Positions 20,713 to 31,044 of a stretch of 64,000 nt of DNA are shown in pieces. Position 1 is the first letter of the stretch; each line of letters begins with the position of its first letter. Below the pieces are notes generated by a model, which saw only the letters and a program-made list of their open reading frames with translations, was not told the DNA's origin and did no database searches. Source of the DNA: Laguncularia racemosa (lineage: Eukaryota; Streptophyta; Magnoliopsida; Myrtales; Combretaceae); the NCBI GenBank assembly GCA_037954665.1, contig JBBMOL010000198.1, forward strand, positions 806,001-870,000, read 5' to 3'. The position numbers were made by a program, and so were the translations under genes.

Positions 20713-21752
20713 TGATGTGCCTAAACACACTTAAAAGCACATCCAAAAGACTTAAGAAAAGATATCTCAAGTCTAGGCAAAATCGGATCCAAAAAATGGC
20801 ACTTTTCAAATGAAACCTAATGATGAAATGATGAAATTCAAACAACTAATGATATAATCTGAATACCACAATGAAAATGGCTTCTAACAACACTCTAATT
20901 TCATATAATCCACGAAAATGAAGCCTCAATTTGATAAAAGAAAACCGTCACAAAACAATCCCTTTTCCAATGGTGAAAATCACGTTAACAAGGAAATCCT
21001 TAAAGATGAATTGAATCAACTTGATAATTCCTTCAAATAATCACAAGAATTCGTGGATACAACAAGTAAATCTGACCAAGAATGTTCTAATCCAACCCTA
21101 GATATTACACACTAGAGAAGAAAGAGAAAACACAAGTAGGAATTGATATGACTCACAATTTCCAATTGTTGCACTCGCCACAATTTCAACTTCTTGGGAT
21201 TGAAATTGATAAGAGAATTTGGAATTAGGAAACCCTAAGCCCTCTCACGAAATGTGAAGTGTTTGTTCTGCAAAATTAGCCTCCCCAAACCCTCTCTTAA
21301 GCAAGTATTTATACTTGCTACTTCTAGGGTTAAAAAGTGCTCAAAATTACAAGTTTGCCACTTTTAAGGTGGCTAACCCTAAATGAAAGTTACAAGGAAA
21401 TAAAAGTGTCCCAAAACCAAAATACAACTAAAATAGTTCATAAAAGAAGAAATATATAAAATAAATGGTCTTCATGATGCCGGTCTTTTATAGGATCCAT
21501 CGGCTCAACTCATCGCCGGTTCAGGTCGGTCCATGGATAACCCACAATCTGAGTCTAAGTGAGTTTGTCCATTGCCCTGTAAAGCATGATAAGTATTCCT
21601 GTTGGAATATAAAATACATAAATAAGATAAAAGAGGTTAGTAAATGAATAATTCCATGGTCGATTTGCTTAAAATGGGTCCTCATCGCCAAGATTCGAAA
21701 TCCTTTAGTTCTTGCCCTAATGATAGGTCTTGTTGGATTTTTATTCCTATCA
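20713..21752 (-). repeat. 3' LTR of the short element
   Basis: In minus orientation it starts TGATAGGAATAAAAATCC and ends GTTTAGGCACATCA. The start encodes the tail of the hybrid ORF (RPIIRARTKGFRI). The TATA-like palindrome GCAAGTAT-WW-ATACTTGC is at 21301-21318. Confidence 0.93.
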
Positions 21753-22639
21753 TTTCCTTGGGCCTCAAAAAGATTTGTCCTCAAATCTAGTAGATCAAAT
21801 GCAATAGAGACTTTGTTTTCTCCTAGTAATCCATCTGAAGAAGTATCTCTGCAGAATCCCAGTATTTGAAATACTACAGGTGGTGATTGTTTTCTCTCCT
21901 CCATTTCCAGGATGTATCTCTTCTGCAACACAAATAATGACCCATTATCCACTAAAGTTTCCCCTGTATCAACCTGTTCCACTGAAACTATTTCCTCTTT
22001 TTCTAACTCATTTGTATGTTGCTGATCCTCATGGTCTTCTAATGGTTGGTCCAACTGCTCATTACCCTCTGAAACCTCTGAAGGTGAACATAACTGTCTC
22101 TGAACAGTCTAGCTCTCTAGTGGTCTGCTCGTTTGACTATGATCATCAGGATCCTCTGAAGGTTGGCACATCAGTGTCTGAAAAATTTTATGCTCTAAGG
22201 GTTGGCTCGTGTCACTAGAGCCCTCAAGAACCTTTGAAGGTTGGCATACTTGCGTCTGCACAATTTGGTCCTCCCAGTCTAGGTAATCATCTGTGGAACC
22301 CCTACCATCAAATGAAGGCATCTGTAGCTCCACACACTCTGGCCCTCGAGGTGGTCTAAATTCCCTGTCCGGGTATGGATTAAGCCCAAAATTATCATCT
22401 CTATCTTCCCTAAGAGCATGATAATCTCCTTTTACTCTAGGTGGCGCCTGAAGGTTTACCACAGGTGGTGGTGGCAATGTCATCCTATCAATCCTTGTTG
22501 CTAATGTAGCAACAAATTTGCTAAGGTCCCGAAGTTGTTCATCTAGAGTTCTTCCATTTGTATTTTGACGACTTGGTCTGCTACCCACTTGGCTATTGGC
22601 CTCATTGCCAATGTACCCATTCACACTATCATATGACAT
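21521..22639 (-). CDS. Hybrid Gag-leader / acidic repeat / Pol-tail protein with one in-frame TAG
   Basis: From the ATG at 22639 one frame of 372 codons runs to a stop at 21521, interrupted only by TAG at 22109-22111. The N-terminal part resembles the region before the gag capsid core (LRDLSKFVATLATRIDRM, PPPPVVNLQAPPR, REFRPPRGPECVELQMPSF, DDYLDWED), stopping where the capsid would begin. Next come three acidic repeats of about 27 residues around QxxCxPSE. A block follows that is conserved in the copy at 58797-58895 (RYILEMEERKQS, VFQILGFCRDT, SDGLL). The end (DLRTNLFEAQGND, TRPIIRARTKGF) matches the Pol tail and crosses the polypurine tract into the LTR. Function unknown. No capsid, knuckle or enzyme is encoded. 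Confidence 0.8.
21753..21768 (-). other. Polypurine tract of the short element
   Basis: On the minus strand TTGAGGCCCAAGGAAA abuts the LTR start and is read as part of the hybrid ORF. The counterpart in the plus-strand copy (58945-58960) is TTGAGGTCCAAGGAGA. Confidence 0.75.
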
Positions 22640-23799
22640 GTTTGTGGATGCGATTTATCTAAAGTACAAATGTAATCTCAAATAATTTGTAGCACACTCC
22701 CTTCACTTCACCACGTCACAGTAATAAGTTTGGATAACAATACTCACACTTATACACCCATGGTGCAACAAGTCACCAATGCAATAAATACTTTTATCAC
22801 TTCAAGTATATTAAAATAATTGAAGCACAAATAAATACTCCCAAGTAGTTAAGATATTGAATTCAACTAAGCAAGTGTTTAGTAATAATACTTAATAACT
22901 TTCACACTTAAATGCTTATATTTGAATTTCAAACTTCACCACTTAACTTTCCTTTCTTGCTAAAGTTTTACGCCCACAATGAGTCTTAATGTACAGCACC
23001 TTGCACTACACAAAACTCCACAAATTTACACCACCACACACACCTAATCACGTTGCACTCACTTCACCACAACACAATTCACCATTTTACAACACCTTCA
23101 ATTAACATACACACATAATGCCACACCTACATACCCTTCACTAATTTTACAAAAAACACAACTCCACACACATATACCTTTTATACACGTTGCAACAACA
23201 AAATGTACTCCACTTCCCACAAGTTCTAACTGCAACTTTACAACAAAATAGGCAGCAACTTTCAATTTGAAATTCAAACAACTTCACTTATTGCAAGCCT
23301 TCCTCAATTGGTAAGTAATGAATTCAAATTCAAATAGCACTCATTAACTCCCACAACTTAATGGCATGTGTTTGAATTCAAATAAATTCCTTACTCATCA
23401 AAACTCAATGCAAATCTGTAAATTGCACTTCTCCAATTCAGAATTACATAATGGAAATCAAAACAACAAGCTACACAACCTCCTTCGCACCACAACTAGT
23501 TACGGCAAGAACAAGGTAATTTTTTCAAGCTCAAACAATTGTTGAATTAACAACACTTCTATTCTTCTTTCCTTCCACGAAAATTATTAATCCCAAGATG
23601 ATACAACAACCTTCCCAAACCAACTCCAATAATCAGCAAATTAAATCCCAATCCAAAACAATTTCGCAATCTCAAACAACAACAACAACAACTACACAAT
23701 TGCGTTTTTTCCACTTGATCAACCCTAATTGTTGATCACTTCCACGAAATTAATACAACCAATTCCCTTCTCTCAACAAGAGCTCTAATACCAAAAAGA
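22640..23799 (-). other. Long leader of the short element
   Basis: No coding signal is seen. The sequence is rich in CAACAA and CACAC steps on the plus strand. It matches the leader of the gag-less pol element in order and in detail (compare 23250-23350 with 61490-61590, and 23620-23690 with 61850-61920). This shows a common origin for the two element types. Confidence 0.7.
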
Positions 23800-23986
23800 T
23801 GATGTGCTCAAATCCAAGATTAAGCACATATAAAAATCAATTTCAAAGACAATCCAACAATGTCAATCAAACTAGTCTCAATCACATGAACAATGCCGTC
23901 AATTTCCAATGAATTTAACCAATTCTTCAATTATGATGTGTTTGAATCTTAAATCCAAATATGATATAGCTCTGATACCAAAAAGA
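23782..23986 (-). repeat. Second LTR end and second primer site behind the 5' LTR
   Basis: Reading on the minus strand, the 5' LTR ends at 23987 and its primer site TGGTATCAGAGC is at 23969-23980. About 187 bases later a second LTR-like end (CTTAATCTTGGATTTGAGCACATCA, finishing at 23800) is followed by a second site TGGTATTAGAGC at 23782-23793. The same cassette is at 9481-9655 and 63107-63282. Confidence 0.78.
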
Positions 23987-25026
23987 TGATGTGCCTAAAC
24001 AAACTTAAAAGCACATCCAAAAGACTTAAGAAAAGATATCTCAAGTCTAGGCAAAATCGGATCCAAAAAATGGCACTTTTCAAATGAAACCTAATGATGA
24101 AATGATGAAATTCAAACAACTAATGATATAATCTAAATACCACAATGAAAATGGCTTCTAACAACACTCTAATTTCATATAATCCACGAAAATGAAGCCT
24201 CAATTTGATAAAAGAAAACCGTCACAAAACAATCCCTTTTCCAATGGTGAAAATCACGTTAACAAGGAAATCCTTAAAGATGAATTGAATCAACTTGATA
24301 ATTCCTTCAAATAATCACAAGAATTCGTGGATACAACAAGTAAATCTGACCAAGAATGTTCTAATCCAACCCTAGATATTACACACTAGAGAAGAAAAAG
24401 AAAACACAAGTAGGAATTGATATGACTCACAATTTCCAATTGTTGCACTCGCCACAATTTCAACTTCTTGGGATTGAAATTGATAAGAGAATTTGGAATT
24501 AGGAAACCCTAAGCCCTCTCACGAAATGTGAAGTGTTTGTTCTGCAAAATTAGCCTCCCCAAACCCTCTCTTAAGCAAGTATTTATACTTGCTACTTCTA
24601 GGGTTAAAAAGTGCTCAAAATTACAAGTTTGCCACTTTTAAGGTGGCTAACCCTAAATGAAAGTTACAAGGAAATAAAAGTGTCCCAAAACCAAAATACA
24701 ACTAAAATAGTTCATAAAAGAAGAAATATATAAAATAAATGGTCTTCATGATGCCGGTCTTTTATAGGATCCATCGGCTCAACTCATCGCCGGTTCAGGT
24801 CTGTCCATGGATAACCCACAATCTGAGTCTAAGTGAGTTTGTCCATTGCCCTGTAAAGCATGATAAGTATTCCTGTTAGAATATAAAATACATAAATAAG
24901 ATAAAAGAGGTTAGTAAATGAATAATTCCATGGTCGATTTGCTTAAAATGGGTCCTCATCGCCAAGATTCGAAATCCTTTAGTTCTTGCCCTAATGATAG
25001 GTCTTGTCGGATTTTTATTCCTATCA
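23987..25026 (-). repeat. 5' LTR of the short element
   Basis: 1,040 bases, nearly identical to 20713-21752. The TATA-like palindrome is at 24575-24592. Its start preserves the Pol-like tail reading frame (RPIIRARTKGFRILAM). The duplication CAATG follows at 25027-25031. Confidence 0.93.
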
Positions 25027-25031
25027 CAATG

Positions 25032-25605
25032 TCTTACTTTTGCCCAGTTTACAAGGAGAACAATCAACTAATAAACTCTTATCTGTGGAACCAAGAACAC
25101 CACTTTGCAACAAATGAGTCAAAACAACATTATTTGGATGACCTAAGCGTTTATGCCAGATGCCAGCTTTATTTTCAACAACTGAAGAAGCTAATGACAA
25201 AGTCCGAGGAACGGTAAATTGTAATGGAAATAACCTGCCTACTTTAGGCCCCTTCGCTATCACCTTCCTCGACACCTGATCCTGCACAATACAACCATCA
25301 CGAGAAAAGTGGACATCACAGTTATTATCCACCATTTGACCAATAGAAAGTAAGCAAGTAGATAATTTAGGAGAAACCAAGACATGTCGAAAGGAGGAGC
25401 TAATATCACCAACTGTCGTAATTGGAATATTATTTCCATCAGCAACCTGAATATGTTGAGTACCAGTATATGGGCGTTGATTATGCAATAAATTAGATGT
25501 GCCAGTCATATGATTTGTGGCGCTGGAATCAACAAACCAAGGAACAGAATTAGTAGTCTTACCTTTCCCTTGAAGACCAAGAGCAGAGAAGGCAGAGAGA
25601 ATCAT
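25032..25605 (-). pseudogene. Copia protease and integrase zinc-binding region
   Basis: The frame reads the protease motif WFVDSSATNHMTG, then TCLLSIGQMVDNNCDVHFS, then the integrase N-terminal region AGIWHKRLGHPN and VDCSPCKLGKS, part of the H-H-C-C zinc site. It is cut at 25031 by the short element and resumes in the same register at 20712. An in-frame TAA near 25705 separates it from gag, otherwise gag and this part share the frame. The protease matures the copia polyprotein. Confidence 0.92.
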
Positions 25606-25704
25606 CTGTTGGACTATATCTGGTGTGAGAACAGATTGATTATTGCCAGCAATTGTTGATGCTGAACCAAGATTGCGAGAGTCGGATACTGCAGCATGAA
25701 GGGC

Positions 25705-26541
25705 TTATGGCCTTCTATTTTGAGGCCTTGTAGGACACTCCTTAATAATATGTCTATTTTTCTTGCAGTAATTACAGAACTTCTTACTACAATGGCGGGC
25801 AATATGACCAAATTCTTTGCAGTTATAACACCGCATTGTTCCCTTCCCTCGGGTCTGAGTAGCATATGCAACATTAACTATTCCAGATGATCCACTAGTT
25901 GCACCAATAGCGGCTTGTGTCGCCAATCTTTGTTCCTCGCGCAGTAATTCACCAAAACATACATCCAAACAAGGAACTAGATCTCTATTCAACAACCCAG
26001 CCCAAGCAGTTTCAAATTCAGGCCTGAGCATCATCAAAAACTGATCACGACGACTCACTTCATGAACAGCCTGAAGACTAGCTAAATTCTCCTTTGACAC
26101 CTTAGCATAGATAATACCAGAATATTCGCTCCATAAATTAAGAAAGCCAGAATAATATTGCTCAATTGAGAGATTACCTTGACTATAATTACTCATATCA
26201 AGTTCCAATTGAAAATGTCTTGCAGTATTATCTTGATTGTAGACGCGCTTCAAGTATTCCCACATTTCTTTAGCTGTGCCAAATGATCGTAAATTGTTCA
26301 CCATATGAACCTCAATAGATCCCAAAATCCAAGAAACAATCCAAGCATCCTTTGCCTCCCATTGACCACAATCTTTCGACTCTGTAGGAGCTGGAGAAGA
26401 CCCATCAATATGACCCCAAAGCTCTTTCCCTTTCAAAAACATCTTGAACTGAAATTCCCATGCTGCATAATTCTTTCCCGTAAATCTAATAGCTAAGATT
26501 TCATGTGTTTTCTTAGAAGACATTCTAAACAGAATTGTCAC
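25705..26541 (-). CDS. Copia Gag with two zinc knuckles (278 aa)
   Basis: A complete copia-type Gag reads FTGKNYAAWEFQFKMFLKGK, WEYLKRVYNQDN, QLELDMSNYSQGNLSIEQYY and RRDQFLMMLRPEFE. Near the C-terminus there is a first knuckle CYNCKEFGHIARHC and a second, CNYCKKNRHIIKEC, arranged C-x2-C-x4-H-x4-C. The start could be the first methionine or the one seven residues later (MSSKKTHEI), which fits family Gag starts better. It ends in a TAA that interrupts an otherwise shared frame with the protease, so the original polyprotein was probably single. Confidence 0.9.
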   Translation of the reverse strand: MTILFRMSSKKTHEILAIRFTGKNYAAWEFQFKMFLKGKELWGHIDGSSPAPTESKDCGQWEAKDAWIVSWILGSIEVHMVNNLRSFGTAKEMWEYLKRVYNQDNTARHFQLELDMSNYSQGNLSIEQYYSGFLNLWSEYSGIIYAKVSKENLASLQAVHEVSRRDQFLMMLRPEFETAWAGLLNRDLVPCLDVCFGELLREEQRLATQAAIGATSGSSGIVNVAYATQTRGKGTMRCYNCKEFGHIARHCSKKFCNYCKKNRHIIKECPTRPQNRRP

Positions 26542-26681
26542 TCACAACTTGATTATCAAAAAATTGTTGATCGGAATTAATCAACCTAAAACCAAAGAAA
26601 ACCAAGAACAAACTAGCAATTCCAAGAATAAAAGAAAAAAGAAAATTACAGATTCAACAAAATATTCAGTTGTGTGGCTTT
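26542..26681 (-). other. Copia leader next to a split primer-binding site
   Basis: This short non-coding leader ends at the right in an AAAGCC that is the second half of the copia primer site. The first half (TGGTATC) is at 33600-33606, on the other side of the Athila-like insertion, next to the copia LTR. The GATAC duplication of that insertion is part of the primer site. Confidence 0.8.
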
Positions 26682-26686
26682 GATAC

Positions 26687-28194
26687 TGATCCACGCAAAA
26701 AGAGATATAAAATGAGCGTGAATAAATACCGGTAAGTGTACCGGATCGGATCAAGTAATATAGTGAGAGAAGAGTGTTGAACCATGGAGATTGATTAAGT
26801 AATAGACCTATATCAATTTCTACTATTATTTAGGCAATGATATTTGATGAGAATCGAATGAATTATACTAAATGCGCAAAAAGGGAATTGTGTTTGAAAA
26901 ATGATGAATTGATGGTGGGAAATAGAATCCACCCTAATTCTACTAATCATATTGCCTTCATGTTATAATAACTCATAGCTATATGGATTTTCACAAGAAA
27001 TTGACAAAACCTTAATCCCTTTTCAAGTTTTAAAGTAACATTACCCCAATTTAATTTAATAGCTCTCGCTAATTAAAATCAATGGAGGATTCTAATTCAC
27101 AATCATAAATTTCCCAATTATATGATTGCCTAATATTTTTAAAATAATTTCTCCTAATCCCTTAATGAAAAATTTAATAAAAATATTGCATGAAACACTT
27201 AGGTCAATTTCTAATAAAATTCAATAATGCTACTTCCGCATGAATTATTAAATCTTACTTAAGAATTTCTGATAAAACCTAAATTTCTCTTTCGAGTCAT
27301 TTAAATTCCTATGCATTGATTTCAATTAAAAAAAAATACAATTCATAGTAGGACTTCTTATATGAAAATTCCGTATATCTATATGTCCTGTAACATGAAT
27401 ACAATGATCATTTTAGTTTGAATTATGGCTTCATCATGTTTCCCACAAGGATGATTTAGAACATTATGGTATAGATTGCATACGAACAATTGAAGTAAAT
27501 AAGTGCAATGGAATTCATATTAAATAATAAAAATAAACTGATAAATGGCATAGAAGAAAATTAAATAAATGAAACAATTGCTATAATCTTCCAAAGTTAG
27601 TAAAACTTCAATCTTCCAAAATGATTCCTAAAGTTCTTCAATTGAAAGCAAACTTCAATAACATTCTTTCTTCAAACTAAAATTTAGAATAACATGAAAT
27701 GTAAAAGAATTTAAAGAGAAGATAAAATCTTAAGCTCCCAAAGGAATTCTAATGATTCAAAAGATCCAAAAACAAAGGATGCTCCAAAGGTTCACACAAG
27801 GGGTCTATTTATAGATCCAAAGAAGAGGAGGATAAGGTTGATCTGATGAGGAATTGAGTCAGCAAATTAATCAAGATAAGATTTTGGAGAGATTTTCGCA
27901 ATGGATATTCGAGAAACAATGTAGGCTGGCTCAAGGCCGGTGGCTTTGATGTGTTATGATGTTTCTTTCTAGGCCGGTTTAATGTAGGCCGGCGGCCTTC
28001 AATGCAATCCTTCACTTGCTTCTTCAATTTTGTGAAAAACTCCTCCAATTAACTTGTAATTTACTTTTAGGTCCTCAAAATCTGAATTTTCACAATAAAC
28101 ATCATTAAATACCATTTCTTTATATTTTCTTATAATATTGAAATAAATTTAATATAAATCCAAAAGAAAATATAAGTATAATGTGATCTTATCA
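26687..28194 (-). repeat. Athila-like 3' LTR (1,508 bases)
   Basis: In minus orientation it starts TGATAAGATCACATT and ends TTTTTGCGTGGATCA. Near 27920-28010 lies a G+C-rich block of GGCCGGC-type repeats, with fewer units than in the other LTR. The rest matches 32026-33599 with scattered changes. Confidence 0.92.
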
Positions 28195-29084
28195 ACATCC
28201 CCACACTTGAACTTTTGCTTGTCCTCAAGCAAAATAATTGAATTAAACTTCTAGTGCCCATTGTTATGACCATACTGAAACTTGTAACTAGTATATCTAG
28301 TTGAAATTTAGTAGTTAATCTAAATAAAACAGATTTTTAATCCTAGTGTTTAACAATCAAAAGAAAAATACTTAGTCCATAAGGAAAAACATTCATTTAA
28401 ACTTCATTGGTTATTAGCAAGTATAATCTCCCTCAATTTTACTTCTGTAAACAAGATAACAAAAAGTGAAAGCATATGGTATCCATTTTTTTCCTAGAAT
28501 TTCTCCCTTTTCAATTTAGTCTTTATTTCACTTATTGTCCTATATTCACACTTTTTTTTTATTTGCCTTAATTGACAGCGGAGTCAGACTTCACTCTTTT
28601 GAGGGACCAAAGCTCGCCCATGTCAACCTGGCTTTCATTAAGGTACTAAATTTTTGCCTTTCCGCCCTTCTCGTTATTGTGAGTTCATTGAGTCGGCATA
28701 TCTTAGGCTCATCGCCTAAGTGACCAGGTTTTAAAGGGACCCCTACGAACTCTTCCTCACACTAACATTTAAGATTGGATACTCTTAACTCACTTTCCTG
28801 AGTCACTGGAGTAAAGGCTCTTCTTTTTTTCTTTTTCTTTTTTGAATATTAGTTAAGACTATTTTTATAAGGGATCACTAAGTAAAATATTTCCTTTACC
28901 TCTTTCACTAGGTGTTAAGGTATTCTTAAAGAAATTTCAAGAGAAATTTATCCCAACCAATTTTTCCTTGAAGTTTTTCAACTTAAGGACTCAATCTCAA
29001 GTTCAAAGGCTAAACATAGGGTAAACCCGTTCTCTAGAGATTTTACTATTAAATTTTAACTATGTAAACTAGTCACAATAGTTG
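28195..29084 (-). other. Athila-like 3' non-coding region with conserved block
   Basis: No coding signal is seen. On the minus strand the segment near 28740-28590 reads CTGGTCACTTAGGCG, ATGCCGACTCAATGAACTCA and AATAACGAGAAGGGCGG. It closely matches 43900-43975 in the other Athila-like element, although the two elements differ widely elsewhere. A polypurine-like AAGTGTGGGGATG at about 28197-28210 abuts the LTR. Confidence 0.65.
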
Positions 29085-29413
29085 GCGAGTGGGGATTAAT
29101 TCATTAGCCTCATTTTTTACTACAGTTATACCACCTTTTTTTGGTACAACTTGGACAGGACTAACCCATTTACTATCAGAAATTGGAAAAATAATGCCTG
29201 CATCTAACAATTTAAGCACTTCTTTTTTTACAACTTCCTTAAGAGTTGGGTTAAGTCTTCTTTGTGGTTATACTGTAGGTTTGCACTCAGCCTCAAGAAA
29301 TATCCTATGAGTACAAATTGAAGGGCTAATTCCCTTAATATCAGCAATGGTCCACCCGATAGCTTCCTTATGCTCTCTTAGAACATCCAAAATTTGTTGC
29401 TCTTGATCACCTG
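29085..29413 (-). pseudogene. Athila-like RT, N-terminal fragment only
   Basis: The frame reads GWTIADIKGISPSICTHRI, then LKEVVKKEVLKLLDAGIIFP and WVSPVQVVPKKGGITVV, equivalent to 1029-1393 of the first element. It ends about 70 residues into RT, before any catalytic motif, and passes directly into non-coding sequence. The rest of pol is deleted. Confidence 0.85.
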
Positions 29414-30055
29414 TTAAAGAAGAAGAATGATTATTGGCAAAGTATCATCTGTTCCAAGATATGCATATTTCAAATGACTAGGTAATGGTTTAAGCTCAAG
29501 CACCGGGGGTTGTGTCAACGATGGAATTGACTTCTTCTCACTTGTTCCTAGCTCCTCATAGTAGTGAGCTCGAATTTCTAATGCAACTTCCACACATTCT
29601 TCAATTGGTTCTTCATCATCACTCCATTCATCTATATCCTTGAGAGTCGATTCTATTGTCTCCATTCCTGCATTCTCTTCAATATTCTCACAGGAAACTT
29701 CATCAATAATATCAATTGTGTAACAGGGCTTACAATCATCAAATTTCCTAATGGCCTCATAAACATTGAAAGTGACTTCTTCATCCATAACTCTCCAGGT
29801 TAGCTTACCTTGTTCCACATCTATCAATGCCTTACCTGTTGCTAGCAATGGTCTTCCTAAGATCATGGGTACCTCTCTATCTTCTTCCATTTCCAGGACT
29901 ATAAAGCCAATTGGAAAGATGAATTTGTCCACTTTTACTAGGACATTCTCCACTATACCCTTTGGATACTTAACACTTCTATTCGCAAGTTGTAAGGTGA
30001 CGTGCATGTCCTTATAATCTCTAAGTTCTAGTTTTCTGAAAATGGACAAAGGCAT
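29414..30055 (-). pseudogene. Athila-like protease C-terminal part
   Basis: It reads MPLSIFRKLELRDYKDMHV, ANRSVKYPKGIVENVLVKVD, VPMILGRPLLATGKALIDV and an acidic region. It begins just behind the catalytic motif, from which it is separated by a one-base loss near 30060 that shifts the frame. The N-terminal part with SGASI lies at 30056-30174 in the gag frame. Confidence 0.87.
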
Positions 30056-31044
30056 TAAATTATACTTGCACCAGAATCTATAAGTACTTTATCAAAATGA
30101 AAATTACCAATAGTGCAAGGAACAGTAAAACTTCCCTGATCTCTTTGTTTTCTTGGCAAATTGGATAAATTCTTCTATAAGATCATAGAACACTCCCCTG
30201 TAAGCATTACAGATTCATTCCCATCTATCTTTCTCTTCTTGGTGAGCAAATCCTTCATGAATCTAGCATATGAAGGCGTTTGCTGAAGTGCCTCTGCAAA
30301 AGGAATGTTAATTTGCAATTTTTTAAAGACTTCTAAAAATTTAGCAAATTGTGAATCCAATTGTTGTTGCTTTAGCCTTCCTGGGAAAGGAATAGGAGGA
30401 ACATATGCTTTCACTTTTGATGAATTTTGCTTTGGTTCCTCTTCCTTTTTTTTCCCTTTATCTTTCTCTAGGTTAACCTCCTCTTCCTCAAGTTTCTTAT
30501 CAACTAATTCCTTACCACTTCTTAGCATAATAACATTTACATCCTTAGGATTCTGCTCAGTATTGCTAGGTAAAGACCTAGATGGTCTGTTACTCAACTG
30601 TTGAGACATTTGACTAAGCTGATTTTCAAGATTCCTAATGGTGGCTTGTTGATTTTGCAACATTGTGTTAGTCTTTTGCATATAACTTATCATGAGTTCT
30701 TCCATTTTAGACTGACCTTGCTGAGAAGAGGTATTATGATTAGGATATTGTTGATGGGGAATATTATGATTAGGACCTTGCTTTTGAAATCTAGGAGGTT
30801 TAAGTGCGTTGTTATCATTTCTCCATGAGAAATTTGGATGGTTACGCTACCCTGGATTGTAGGTGTTTGAATAAGGTCCTTGATTACCTCTTTGGAAATT
30901 GTTGACAAAATTTACTTGCTCTCCATGGGATGAGGAGGAAAAGTTTCCAGATGGGCACTCAAGAGTTGAGTGTGGTCTTGAGCATAACTCACAACAAGAA
31001 ATTTGATTAACATTAAAAGAAGGTGCAGAGGTGAGTTTACTTAC
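30056..31044 (-). pseudogene. Athila-like Gag C-terminus and protease start
   Basis: This includes a zinc-knuckle-like CELCSRPHSTLEC region near 30960-31000 and a proline/asparagine-rich part. The open stretch 30175-30705 follows (NLENQLSQMSQQLSNRPSRS, VIMLRSGKELVDKK, KLQINIPFAEALQQTPSYAR). The protease start IGNFHFDKVLIDSGAS comes last. There are in-frame stops at about 30846 and 30175. It is colinear with 2180-3223 and 41810-42700. Confidence 0.82.

Larger units (their letters stand above)
20713..25026 (-). mobile_element. Short non-autonomous gypsy-type element, duplication CAATG
   Basis: This is a 4,314-base minus-strand element with two LTRs of equal length (1,040 bases each, about six differences seen), flanked by CAATG at 20708-20712 and 25027-25031. 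The 2,234-base interior has primer sites, a long leader, one hybrid ORF and a polypurine tract. There is no RT, RNase H or integrase. It has the same LTR family and leader as the gag-less pol element at 53124-63039. It is young and interrupts the copia integrase. Confidence 0.93.
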
